A stretch of 36,943 bases of DNA, from assembly GCA_016291405.1 (NCBI GenBank), contig JAEEXG010000023.1, forward strand, positions 1-36,943. Direction: 5' to 3'. Below are positions 8,441-16,115 of this stretch, in pieces (position 1 is the first letter of the stretch; each line of letters opens with the position of its first letter). A program made the position numbers and the translations under genes. This DNA is from Lachnospiraceae bacterium. GTDB taxonomy: Bacteria > Bacillota > Clostridia > Lachnospirales > Lachnospiraceae. The notes beneath the pieces were generated by a model that did not search any database, was not told the origin of the DNA, and worked only from the letters and a program-made list of their open reading frames with translations.

Positions 8441-10873
8441 TTACTTCACAACTATATTTACGATCTTACCCTTTACGTAGATTTCCTTAACAACAGTCTT
8501 ACCTTCAAGGAAGTTAGCTACGGAAGGAACTTCTTTTGCCTTCTTTAAAGCTTCTGCCTGGTCTTCATCAACAGCAAGTGTAACTGTACCTCTTACTTTA
8601 CCGTTTACCTGAACACCAATCTCAACAGTATCTTCTTTAATTAATGCTTCATCGTATGTAGGCCATGCTTCATAAGCGATTGTTGAATCGTGTCCAAGAA
8701 TCTGCCACATTTCTTCACCTACATGAGGGCAGATACATGAAAGCATCTTAACAATGCCTTCCTTGTAGCTTACAGGGCACTTGCCTGCTTTGTACGCGGC
8801 ATTCATAAAGATCATCATCTGAGAAATTGCTGTGTTAAATGCAATTGCTTCAAAGTCAGAAGTTACTTTCTTTACTGTCTGATGATATACCTTTTCAAGT
8901 GTCTTATCGGATTCATCCGCATTGGTTTCTTCATCTGTAATAAAGGTCCATACACGGTTAATAAACTTTCTTGCGCCTTCAACACCGGCCTGAGACCAAG
9001 GCTTTGAAACTTCCAAAGGTCCCATAAACATTTCATATAATCTCAAGGTATCTGCGCCGTAGTCTCTCACGATATCCGAAGGGTTAACCACGAATTCAGG
9101 GTATCTCTTACCCATCTTGATACCGTTAGCACCAAGAATCATTCCCTGGTGAACAAGTTTCTTGAAGGGTTCCTTTGTGGGAGCAAGTCCCTTATCGTAA
9201 AGGTAACGGTTCCAGATTCTTGAATACATAAGGTGACCTACCGCATGTTCGGGTCCGCCGATGTAAAGGTCAACGGGCATCCAGTGCTTTAAAAGCTCCT
9301 GATTTGCAAATTCATCGTTGTTATCGGGATCGATATATCTAAAGTAATACCATGAAGAACCTGCGGAGCCGGGCATTGTGGATGTTTCTCTTGTGCCCTT
9401 TATGCCGTTCTTATCGTACTTTTTCCACTCTGTTGCATTTTCAAGAGGAGCTTTTCCGTTCTTTCCTTTATAATCATCAAGCTTAGGAAGCTCCAAAGGA
9501 AGTTCTTCATCTGAAAGTGTGTAAATCTTTCCGTCATCTCCGTGAACTACAGGAACGGGTTCGCCCCAGTAACGCTGACGTGCAAAGATCCATTCACGGA
9601 AGTGATAGTTAACGGTTCTCTTTGCTCTTCCCATTTTTTCAAGCTTAACGGTAATGGCTTCTTTAGCTTCTTCTACGGTAAGGCCTGTAAACTCTTCAGA
9701 GTTAATAAGCTTACATCCTTTTCCAAGGTAATCCTGCTTTTCAAATGCACATTCGGAAACGTCTCTTCCTTCGATTACCTGAATCATGTCGATGTTATGA
9801 GCAACGGCATATTCAAAGTCACGCTGGTCGTGTGAAGGAACCGCCATAACGGCACCCGTTCCGTAATTTGCAAGCACGAAGTCACCGATGAACATGCGAA
9901 CTTCTTTTCCGTTTACGGGGTTGATACAATGAACACCCTTTAATTCGCAACCGGTCTTACCCTTGTTAAGCTCGGTTCTGTCCATATCGTTTTTCTTTAA
10001 AGTTTCAGCAATGTAAGCTTCAACTTCTTCTCTGTTTTCAACACGGTCAAGCAAGCTCTTTGTAATCTCTCCGTCGGGAGCAAGAACCATGAATGTAATA
10101 CCGTAAATTGTTTCGATACATGTTGTAAAGATTGAGAACTTTCCGCCGCCTACGATGTCAAATTCAACTTCAACACCTGTAGACTTACCAATCCAGTTTC
10201 TCTGAATATCTTTTGTTGATTCGGGCCAATCGATTTCGTTGAGGCCTTCAAGTAATTTTTCAGCAAATGCAGGCTGGTCGATAACCCACTGCATCATGTT
10301 CTTTCTTACAACGGGGTAGCCGCCACGTTCTGACTTTCCGTCGATTACTTCATCGTTTGACAAAACGGTACCAAGTTCTTCGCACCAGTTAACGGGCATT
10401 CCGATATACTTTGCATATCCGTCTTCGTAAAGCTTTTTAAAAATCCACTGAGTCCACTTATAAAACTTAGGATCTGATGTTGCGATTACTCTGTCCCAGT
10501 CATAGTCAAAGCCAAGTTCTTTTAACTGCTTTGAGAATGTCTTTATGTTTTCCTGAGTAAATCCGTCAGGGTGATTACCTGTTGATACGGCGTACTGCTC
10601 AGCGGGAAGTCCGAAGGAATCGTATCCCATGGGGTGAAGGACGTTGTAGCCCTGCATTCTCTTCATTCTTGAGCAAATATCCGTTGCTGTGTATCCTTCC
10701 GGGTGTCCTGCGTGAAGACCTACTCCCGAAGGGTAAGGGAACATATCAAGTACGTAGTATTTGGGCTTGCTAAAATCCCATACGTCAGTTTTGAAAGTCT
10801 TGTTATCTTCCCAAAACTTTTGCCACTTGGGCTCTATTTCTTTATGATTATACAATCTTTCTCCGTTTTTCAT
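8441..10873 (-). CDS. leuS: Leucyl-tRNA synthetase (810 aa)
   Basis: Class I aminoacyl-tRNA synthetase that charges tRNA-Leu. The start is the ATG at 10873, with GGAG 8 nt upstream and the family's usual beginning (YNHKEIEPKWQKFW); an upstream TTG would add 7 residues without a ribosome site. The HIGH-type motif appears as HAGHPEGY, and the zinc/connective region, CP1 editing domain (GTGAVMAVPSHDQRD) and anticodon-binding C-terminus are present. Two key motifs deviate: the KMSKS loop reads KMGKR, and the threonine-rich editing loop, usually TTRPDT, reads TTCIET. Length is normal. No T-box leader precedes it: only 52 bp separate it from the acyltransferase gene upstream, so the two may be cotranscribed. 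Confidence 0.97.
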   Translation of the reverse strand: MKNGERLYNHKEIEPKWQKFWEDNKTFKTDVWDFSKPKYYVLDMFPYPSGVGLHAGHPEGYTATDICSRMKRMQGYNVLHPMGYDSFGLPAEQYAVSTGNHPDGFTQENIKTFSKQLKELGFDYDWDRVIATSDPKFYKWTQWIFKKLYEDGYAKYIGMPVNWCEELGTVLSNDEVIDGKSERGGYPVVRKNMMQWVIDQPAFAEKLLEGLNEIDWPESTKDIQRNWIGKSTGVEVEFDIVGGGKFSIFTTCIETIYGITFMVLAPDGEITKSLLDRVENREEVEAYIAETLKKNDMDRTELNKGKTGCELKGVHCINPVNGKEVRMFIGDFVLANYGTGAVMAVPSHDQRDFEYAVAHNIDMIQVIEGRDVSECAFEKQDYLGKGCKLINSEEFTGLTVEEAKEAITVKLEKMGRAKRTVNYHFREWIFARQRYWGEPVPVVHGDDGKIYTLSDEELPLELPKLDDYKGKNGKAPLENATEWKKYDKNGIKGTRETSTMPGSAGSSWYYFRYIDPDNNDEFANQELLKHWMPVDLYIGGPEHAVGHLMYSRIWNRYLYDKGLAPTKEPFKKLVHQGMILGANGIKMGKRYPEFVVNPSDIVRDYGADTLRLYEMFMGPLEVSKPWSQAGVEGARKFINRVWTFITDEETNADESDKTLEKVYHQTVKKVTSDFEAIAFNTAISQMMIFMNAAYKAGKCPVSYKEGIVKMLSCICPHVGEEMWQILGHDSTIAYEAWPTYDEALIKEDTVEIGVQVNGKVRGTVTLAVDEDQAEALKKAKEVPSVANFLEGKTVVKEIYVKGKIVNIVVK

Positions 10874-10925
10874 CTTAAATCTCCATGTCCTCAATGAATT
10901 TTATTCATCGATTTTTTATTTTATT

Positions 10926-11957
10926 TCAATCCGCCTTCTTTGTAAATGCTTTATTAAGAAATAAGCCGAAGCGTTTCTCGATGACTGAGTAAGTCAACCA
11001 TGATATTATCAAAGAAACCAATATGCCGAGAAACAGCCCAACAAAGGCTTTTACGCTTGGACCGGTAAAGTCAAAAAGAAATCTGTCAAGCGATAGGATG
11101 ATGTAATAGTGCATTAGGTACAAAGAATAGCTTATGTTTCCGACGTTCACTAAAGCCAGAGGAGCCTTTAGGTTTTCTTCTGAAAAGAAAGCTAGAAGAA
11201 TCAATACAACAGCTCCTAATGCAAATACAAAGTGAACGCTAAAGTCATTTTGAATGTCCCTATAATATAGGGCCAAGGCTATCATAACAGGTAGAATAAG
11301 TAGGGCCGATAGCTTTGATAAAACCGAGCTTACATGCTTCTTACTTAGGAAAACACATAGCCTGCATAGGGCCATGCCCGCACAAAACTCAAGCATCAAA
11401 GGCGATGACCATAGGTTTATAATGGGCACTGCCACAAATCTTCCTATTATAATAAGTAAAACTATAAATACAGAAGTGATTACTACACGTAGTCGCTTGT
11501 TTATCTTTAGCGCTATGGCAAATAGGACGTAAAAAAGCATTTCCATGTTTAGAGTCCAGCCCACTCTCATTAAAGGCTGAATCACGCTATCGCTTGTAAT
11601 CGTGGATAGTGCTTCTCCCGTGTTCATATCAAAAGGAATAAACACAAGACTATACAGAAGTCTTGATTCATTCACCACAGTTTCTTTAAACGCTCCCGGA
11701 AAGACCAAAACGGTCAAAAATGTGGCAAGCGTCATAATCCAATAAAGAGGCACTATTCTTATTATTCTTTTTAATAGGAAATTACTGCTGTTTAGCTCGC
11801 TTGAATAAACGGCTATAAAACCGCTTAGTACAAAGAAAATGTCTACTCCGAAAAGACCGCACTTTAAGAATCTTACGTGCTCAAAAACAATAAAGAGAGC
11901 AGCAAGTGCACGAAGTACCTGAAACCATTCTATTTTCCTTTTATAAAAGTTTTCCAT
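10926..11957 (-). CDS. Acyltransferase family 3 membrane protein (343 aa)
   Basis: Integral membrane acyltransferase of the Acyl_transf_3 (OafA/NodX-like) family, which O-acylates sugars or other surface molecules. The N-terminus has the family's signature: an early His in FEHVRF followed by GVDIFFVLSGF. About ten hydrophobic segments follow, and NISYSLYLMHYYII near the C-terminus is also typical. The length is usual for the membrane-only form; no SGNH domain is attached. The start ATG at 11957 has only a G-rich, weak ribosome site. It lies 24 bp past the tRNA-Leu terminator and 52 bp before leuS. The acceptor is unknown; surface polysaccharide is the usual target. Confidence 0.85.
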   Translation of the reverse strand: MENFYKRKIEWFQVLRALAALFIVFEHVRFLKCGLFGVDIFFVLSGFIAVYSSELNSSNFLLKRIIRIVPLYWIMTLATFLTVLVFPGAFKETVVNESRLLYSLVFIPFDMNTGEALSTITSDSVIQPLMRVGWTLNMEMLFYVLFAIALKINKRLRVVITSVFIVLLIIIGRFVAVPIINLWSSPLMLEFCAGMALCRLCVFLSKKHVSSVLSKLSALLILPVMIALALYYRDIQNDFSVHFVFALGAVVLILLAFFSEENLKAPLALVNVGNISYSLYLMHYYIILSLDRFLFDFTGPSVKAFVGLFLGILVSLIISWLTYSVIEKRFGLFLNKAFTKKAD

Positions 11958-11980
11958 TTAACCCTTGCCCCTATAGTAAC

Positions 11981-12007
11981 AAAAAGCCTTCCCGATTTAG
12001 GGAAGGC
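11981..12007 (-). terminator. Terminator of tRNA-Leu(UAG)
   Basis: Minus-strand stem GCCTTCCC / GGGAAGGC with a 6-nt loop followed by TTTTTG, directly after the tRNA gene. Confidence 0.9.
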
Positions 12008-12014
12008 CGAAAAG

Positions 12015-12094
12015 TGCGGATAACAGGAATCGAACCTGCACGGTCTCCCACCAGAACCTAAATCTGGCGCGTCTGCCAGTTCCGCCATATCCGC
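12015..12094 (-). tRNA. tRNA-Leu (anticodon UAG)
   Basis: Acceptor arms GCGGATA/TATCCGC pair perfectly, with discriminator A. The anticodon loop is TTTAGGT, giving UAG. A long variable arm, as expected for a class II tRNA-Leu, and the T-arm GGTTCGATTCC are present. It is a single-gene unit between its own promoter and terminator. Confidence 0.97.
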
Positions 12095-12128
12095 GTAAGA
12101 CCACACATTTAACATGCGCGAACGACTT

Positions 12129-12158
12129 ATTATAGCCCTTCTATTGCATGTACGTCAA
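12129..12158 (-). promoter_or_regulatory. Promoter of tRNA-Leu inside the kinase gene end
   Basis: Minus-strand TTGACG (12153-12158), 18-bp spacer, TATAAT (12129-12134). The predicted start near 12122 is about 28 nt before the tRNA. The -35 box lies within the last codons of the histidine kinase gene. Confidence 0.75.
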
Positions 12159-14207
12159 GATATCATCCTTGGGTTCTTTCTTTTCCAAATACTTATCTAT
12201 TTCACTGTTAAGGATTGTATTTTCTTCTCTAATTTTGGGAAGCTTAGCCTTAAAGATTTCTTCTTCTCCAAACTTTCCAAGATTGATAGCTTCATTTAAA
12301 AGCTCGGGCAGTCTTGCGGCGCCTGCGGAAGCAGCAAGCGTGGACAATTCATTTAAAGCATCCAATGCATCATTTAGCAATAAGGTATTTTCAGCTTTAT
12401 TTAGTAAGGATCCATTATTGTCTTTATATAGATGTAGCATTTCAAGATAGATTTTCTCGTCGTTCCATACTTTTGATAAGCCCCATTCAGGCTGAAATGC
12501 CTTTGAATGAATGCCTTCTTCTTTTCCTAAGCCTTGCTTTACGGCATTTGAGAAAATCTGTTTTTCTTTGGGTAGCCACTTTTGAAGCACAAAGTTTAGG
12601 TGCTTTAATACGATTGGCTTTGGTATAAAGTCCTGCATGCCTGCATCAAAGAAAAGCTTCTCAACTTCTCCGCCGGCATTGGCTGTAAGAGCGATAATAG
12701 GTGTTCTGTTTTCGCCCTGAATAGCCCAGATTCTGTTGGCGGCTTCAATACCGTCCATACCGGGCATCATGTGATCCATGAAAATAAGGTCAAACTTTTC
12801 TCCCATTCGGATAAGCTCAACCGCTTCAAAGCCCGAATCCACCGCAACAACTTTAGCGTCAAATGTTTCAATCAAGGCTTTTGCAACCTTTAAATTCACT
12901 CTGTTATCATCAACAAGCAATATCTTTGCTTCGGGAGTCATAAGCTTTCCCGCATGCTCTGCGTTATGCTTGTTTACAAAATCCTTTTCCGTAATGATTG
13001 TAAGGATTTCAAATATGTCTATAGGCCTTCTTATTGTAGCAAAGTTTCCGTCGAAAGATGTATCGGCGGGCTCTGAAATCTCCACAATCTTAACAGGGAT
13101 TGTGGTGGGTGAGTATTTATTAATAGAAGAAACCACTTCGTTAAAATGACGTTCTGTGGTGATGATATAGTCGATTTTAACGGAAGAAAGCACACCTTCA
13201 AGCTCGTATGAATGGTCTACTGATTTAGCAGCAATACCAAGGCTTGAAAGAATATGAATCAAACTGTTTTTATAATAAGGATTTTCTTCCCAAATAAGGA
13301 AATCCAGTGCAAAGTTTCTGCTTACATCAAAAATACATACAGAGTCTGCATCTTTAGGAACCTTCTGTATAAGGTGCACTCTGAATTCAGAGCCCTTTCC
13401 AAGCTCTGAGTCAAAAGCAATGGAACCGCCCATCATAAAGGATAACTGCTGGCAGATAACAAGGCCAAGGCCCGTTCCTTCAGTATATCTGTGGTTTGAA
13501 ATATCTGCCTGTGAAAAGCGCTTAAAGAGCTTGTCTTTTTCTGTAGGCGCGATTCCGCAGCCTGTATCTTTAACCTTTAATTTAAGCTCTATGGTATCTT
13601 TTGATAAGCGCTCATAAGAAATAGAAAGGGCAATCTCACCCTTTGTGGTGTACTTTACGGCGTTATTTAAAAGATTGATTAAAATCTGCTTGATCCTTAC
13701 TTCATCACCAATCATGGCTTTGGGAAGTGTGGGATCCACATCGATTGTAAAAGCAACGGGTTTGTCGGTAAGTCTAACCGAAATGATGTTTTTGATGTCT
13801 TCCAAAAGTGAATGAAGATCGTATTGCTCTTCTATTAAAGACATCTTTCCCGCATCCATTTTGGAAAAGTCCAATATGTCGTTAACCATCTCCAAAAGGG
13901 AATCGGAAGAACTTTTAAGAATGCTTACATATGACCTCAATGTGCGGGGAAGCTCTTCTTTTTGCAAAAGCTCCGTAGCACAGCAAATCGCGTTCATGGG
14001 CGTACGAATCTCATGGCTCATATTGGCCACAAATTCGGTCTTGGCTCTTGCCTCCTTAATGGCTTCGGCCCCCGCCGTTTTTGCCTCATCCAAAAGAGCC
14101 TCATGCTCTTTCAATATTTTGTTTGTCTTAACCTTTACAAGAATCAGCCAAACAAGCAATACGAGGCTTGCGATTGCAAGCACAATCAAGATTATGTCTT
14201 TAATCAT
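12141..14207 (-). CDS. Hybrid sensor histidine kinase with receiver and His-less HPt-like tail (688 aa)
   Basis: Start chosen at ATG 14207 (AGAGGAG just upstream); the open frame continues 51 codons further but would run through a terminator and into tRNA-Lys. Order: one transmembrane helix (4-25) with no extracellular sensor domain, a coiled coil, the dimerisation domain with SHEIRTP (H65), an ATPase domain with N box (NLLNNAVKYT), DTGCGIA and GTGLGLVI, a degenerate receiver-like segment, a canonical receiver (LLVDDNR; phospho-acceptor D478 in FMDHMMPGMDG), and a C-terminal helical segment shaped like an HPt domain. In that segment the usual H-x-L-K-G motif reads STLAA, so it cannot accept phosphate on His. 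A separate HPt protein with an intact His is encoded at 22535-22921. The signal is unknown. Confidence 0.93.
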   Translation of the reverse strand: MIKDIILIVLAIASLVLLVWLILVKVKTNKILKEHEALLDEAKTAGAEAIKEARAKTEFVANMSHEIRTPMNAICCATELLQKEELPRTLRSYVSILKSSSDSLLEMVNDILDFSKMDAGKMSLIEEQYDLHSLLEDIKNIISVRLTDKPVAFTIDVDPTLPKAMIGDEVRIKQILINLLNNAVKYTTKGEIALSISYERLSKDTIELKLKVKDTGCGIAPTEKDKLFKRFSQADISNHRYTEGTGLGLVICQQLSFMMGGSIAFDSELGKGSEFRVHLIQKVPKDADSVCIFDVSRNFALDFLIWEENPYYKNSLIHILSSLGIAAKSVDHSYELEGVLSSVKIDYIITTERHFNEVVSSINKYSPTTIPVKIVEISEPADTSFDGNFATIRRPIDIFEILTIITEKDFVNKHNAEHAGKLMTPEAKILLVDDNRVNLKVAKALIETFDAKVVAVDSGFEAVELIRMGEKFDLIFMDHMMPGMDGIEAANRIWAIQGENRTPIIALTANAGGEVEKLFFDAGMQDFIPKPIVLKHLNFVLQKWLPKEKQIFSNAVKQGLGKEEGIHSKAFQPEWGLSKVWNDEKIYLEMLHLYKDNNGSLLNKAENTLLLNDALDALNELSTLAASAGAARLPELLNEAINLGKFGEEEIFKAKLPKIREENTILNSEIDKYLEKKEPKDDILTYMQ

Positions 14208-14261
14208 ATGTCTCCTCTTAGTAAGGAAGTTTTGCATTACAGACTGTTTGAATAATAATAT

Positions 14262-14267
14262 ATTATA
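14262..14267 (-). promoter_or_regulatory. -10 box of the histidine kinase gene
   Basis: TATAAT on the minus strand about 55 nt before the ATG at 14207. No convincing -35 hexamer is visible, so this is tentative. Confidence 0.4.
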
Positions 14268-14295
14268 ACCTTTTTTTATTAATAAAGAAAGACAC

Positions 14296-14327
14296 AAAAA
14301 AACCTTCGTGAAAACGAAGGTTTTTTT
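14296..14327 (-). terminator. Terminator of the six-tRNA operon
   Basis: Fourteen-bp inverted repeat (A7 CCTTCGT / ACGAAGG T7) with a GAAA tetraloop, 3 bp after the end of tRNA-Lys. It should work in both directions. Confidence 0.95.
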
Positions 14328-14330
14328 GAA

Positions 14331-14403
14331 TGAGCCACGCGGGACTCGAACCCGCGACAACTTGATTAAAAGTCAAGTGCTCTACCACCTGAGCTAGTAG
14401 CCC
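14331..14403 (-). tRNA. tRNA-Lys (anticodon UUU)
   Basis: Acceptor GGGCTAC/GTGGCTC with two G-U pairs; anticodon loop CTTTTAA gives UUU; T-arm GGTTCGAGTCC; discriminator A. Last gene of the six-tRNA operon. Confidence 0.97.
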
Positions 14404-14433
14404 ATAAACATATATTTTTTAAAGGAATCCGAA

Positions 14434-14505
14434 CTGGGCTAGGCAGATTCGAACTGCCGAATGCAGGAGTCAAAGTCCTGTGCCTTACCGCTTGGCGATA
14501 GCCCA
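14434..14505 (-). tRNA. tRNA-Gln (anticodon UUG)
   Basis: Acceptor TGGGCTA/TAGCCCA, discriminator G, anticodon loop CTTTGAC (UUG), T-arm AGTTCGAATCT. The first pair U-A is usual for tRNA-Gln. Confidence 0.96.
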
Positions 14506-14539
14506 AAGCTTGTTACTCCAACAGTTTCCCGTTTGGAAG

Positions 14540-14614
14540 GGTGGATAGAGGGACTCGAACCCTCGGTCTCCAGAACCACAATCTGGCGCGTTAACCAACT
14601 ACGCTATATCCACC
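14540..14614 (-). tRNA. tRNA-His (anticodon GUG)
   Basis: Anticodon loop TTGTGGT (GUG). Acceptor GTGGATA/TATCCAC with an encoded extra G at position -1 opposite C73, the identity mark of bacterial tRNA-His. Confidence 0.97.
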
Positions 14615-14646
14615 ATGATGCGTTTCTCTCCTTTTTACAAAGGAAA

Positions 14647-14717
14647 AGCGGGTGATGGGAATCGAACCCACGTATCCAGCTTGGAAGGCTGGTGTTCTAC
14701 CATTGAACTACACCCGC
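14647..14717 (-). tRNA. tRNA-Gly (anticodon UCC)
   Basis: Acceptor GCGGGTG/CACCCGC, discriminator U, anticodon loop CTTCCAA (UCC), T-arm GGTTCGATTCC. Confidence 0.97.
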
Positions 14718-14720
14718 GTA

Positions 14721-14794
<74 letters not shown>

Positions 14795-14823
14795 GGATAG
14801 TTTCTAAAATTATATATATAATA

Positions 14824-14898
14824 TCGGGGTGACAGGATTCGAACCTGCGACCTCCTGGTCCCAAACCAGGCGCTCTAGCCAAGCTGAGCCACACCCCG
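14824..14898 (-). tRNA. tRNA-Pro (anticodon UGG)
   Basis: Acceptor CGGGGTG/CACCCCG, anticodon loop TTTGGGA (UGG), T-arm GGTTCGAATCC, discriminator A. First gene of the operon. Confidence 0.97.
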
Positions 14899-14930
14899 GC
14901 ATGACCACGCCTCTTTGTGACGCAAGTAGA

Positions 14931-14959
14931 ATTGTACTATAAGGTTTTTGAACTGTCAA
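14931..14959 (-). promoter_or_regulatory. Promoter of the six-tRNA operon
   Basis: Minus-strand TTGACA (14954-14959), 17-bp spacer, TACAAT (14931-14936). Predicted start near 14924, about 26 nt before tRNA-Pro. This is a near-consensus sigma-A promoter, as expected for stable RNA. Confidence 0.88.
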
Positions 14960-15025
14960 CAAGAAATTTGCGTTTTTTTCAAACAATTATTACCGCCGAA
15001 AACCATCAAGTTTTATGGTTTCTTT

Positions 15026-15511
15026 CTATAAATAATTGATGGTAAAATGCACCTCTCCGGTTCTGTCTGTTTCCATTATGGCGTAACTTGGTTTTCTGCC
15101 TTCCTGCCTTGGAAGGCTAAGTGAACCGGGATTCACACACCACATGTGAAAATCATTGTCATACTCTAAGCTTGGCACATGTGTGTGACCGTATATCACA
15201 ATATCCGCGCCTCTTTCTTTTCCTATATAAAAGAGCCTGTCGGTTCCGCAGTAGACGCTGTACTTGTGCCCATGTGTCAAAAGAACATGGTATCCGTCAA
15301 AATCGAATTCTTCTTCGTATTTTAGGTCATAGCTAAAATCGTTGTTTCCTAGCACGACCTTTACTCCGCAGCCTGCCACGTCTCGCATAATGTCTTCCGC
15401 TCCGTGGGCATCTCCTGCATGAATCAAAAGGTCTACGGGACCCACCTTTTTAATAACTTTAAAAAGGTTATCGTTCATTCCGTGAGTGTCACTAACAATT
15501 AAGGCTTTCAT
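15026..15511 (-). CDS. YfcE-type metallophosphoesterase (161 aa)
   Basis: Small calcineurin-like phosphodiesterase of the YfcE/MJ0936 family, which hydrolyses phosphodiesters with a two-metal centre. All motifs are present in order: SDTHG (D8, H10), GD (D34), GNND (55-58), THGH (79-82) and GHTH (108-111). Length is typical for the family. Its start overlaps the end of rdgB by 20 bp, so the pair is translationally coupled; the YfcE-like gene is the last in the operon. Natural substrate unknown. Confidence 0.93.
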   Translation of the reverse strand: MKALIVSDTHGMNDNLFKVIKKVGPVDLLIHAGDAHGAEDIMRDVAGCGVKVVLGNNDFSYDLKYEEEFDFDGYHVLLTHGHKYSVYCGTDRLFYIGKERGADIVIYGHTHVPSLEYDNDFHMWCVNPGSLSLPRQEGRKPSYAIMETDRTGEVHFTINYL

Positions 15512-16115
15512 AGTCCATAATCTCTTTTCTCATAAGCCTCAAAGCATTTCCTCTGTGGCTTATTGCATGCTTTTCTTCCGGAGGAATCTGAGCCGTTGTT
15601 TTCTTTAATGAAGGAACATAGAAAATAGGATCAAATCCAAATCCGTTTTCTCCATATTCTTTATCGGCAATTTCTCCCTCGATTGTACCTCTCACCACTC
15701 TGCTTTCTCCGTCAGGGAAAATAGCGGCTATGGCGCACACAAACTCCGCTCTTCTGGTGGTGTTTGCTTTATTTACTCTTTCAATAAGATTAGCATTCTT
15801 TTCTTTATATGAAGTATCTTTTCCCATGTATCTTGCAGAATAGATACCGGGTTCTCCGTTTAAAGCGTCTATGCAAAGTCCCGAATCATCCGCAAGCACT
15901 AAGATGTCCGTCATTCCTTTGCTTTTTGCTTCCATAAATACTGTCTTTGCTTTAATCAAAGCGTTTTCTTCGAAAGTAGACCCGTTTTCGATTATTTCGG
16001 GATCAAGCCCCGCTTCCTTCATGGAAACCACATCCTTTACAGAATCCATCCCTGAAAGGATTTCTCTGATTTCCTTCATTTTGTCTTTGTTACCTGTTGC
16101 AAAAATTACTTTCAT
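15492..16115 (-). CDS. rdgB: Non-canonical purine NTP pyrophosphatase (RdgB/HAM1)
   Basis: Hydrolyses dITP, XTP and ITP to monophosphates, keeping deaminated purines out of DNA and RNA. At 207 aa it has the family's landmarks: TGNK (7-10) at the N-terminus, ADDSGL (75-80) with the metal-binding Asp residues, and the SARYMG segment (93-98) of the nucleotide pocket. The C-terminal SHRGNALR is also characteristic. It overlaps the upstream amidase-like gene by 4 bp and the downstream phosphoesterase gene by 20 bp, so all three form one operon. Confidence 0.97.
   Translation of the reverse strand: MKVIFATGNKDKMKEIREILSGMDSVKDVVSMKEAGLDPEIIENGSTFEENALIKAKTVFMEAKSKGMTDILVLADDSGLCIDALNGEPGIYSARYMGKDTSYKEKNANLIERVNKANTTRRAEFVCAIAAIFPDGESRVVRGTIEGEIADKEYGENGFGFDPIFYVPSLKKTTAQIPPEEKHAISHRGNALRLMRKEIMDYESLNC

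Noticed and set aside
10874-10894. TTG start giving leuS seven more residues
   Set aside because: No ribosome site before it, and the ATG at 10873 has GGAG at good spacing. TTG starts for the HPt and GGDEF genes and a GTG start for the galacturonate LacI gene were set aside for similar reasons.
10874-10925. T-box leader for leuS
   Set aside because: The gap to the upstream gene is only 52 bp, with no T-box sequence or specifier hairpin.
14208-14360. N-terminal extension of the histidine kinase reading frame by 51 codons
   Set aside because: It would run through a strong terminator hairpin and into tRNA-Lys, while ATG 14207 has an AGAGGAG site and begins a clean transmembrane helix.
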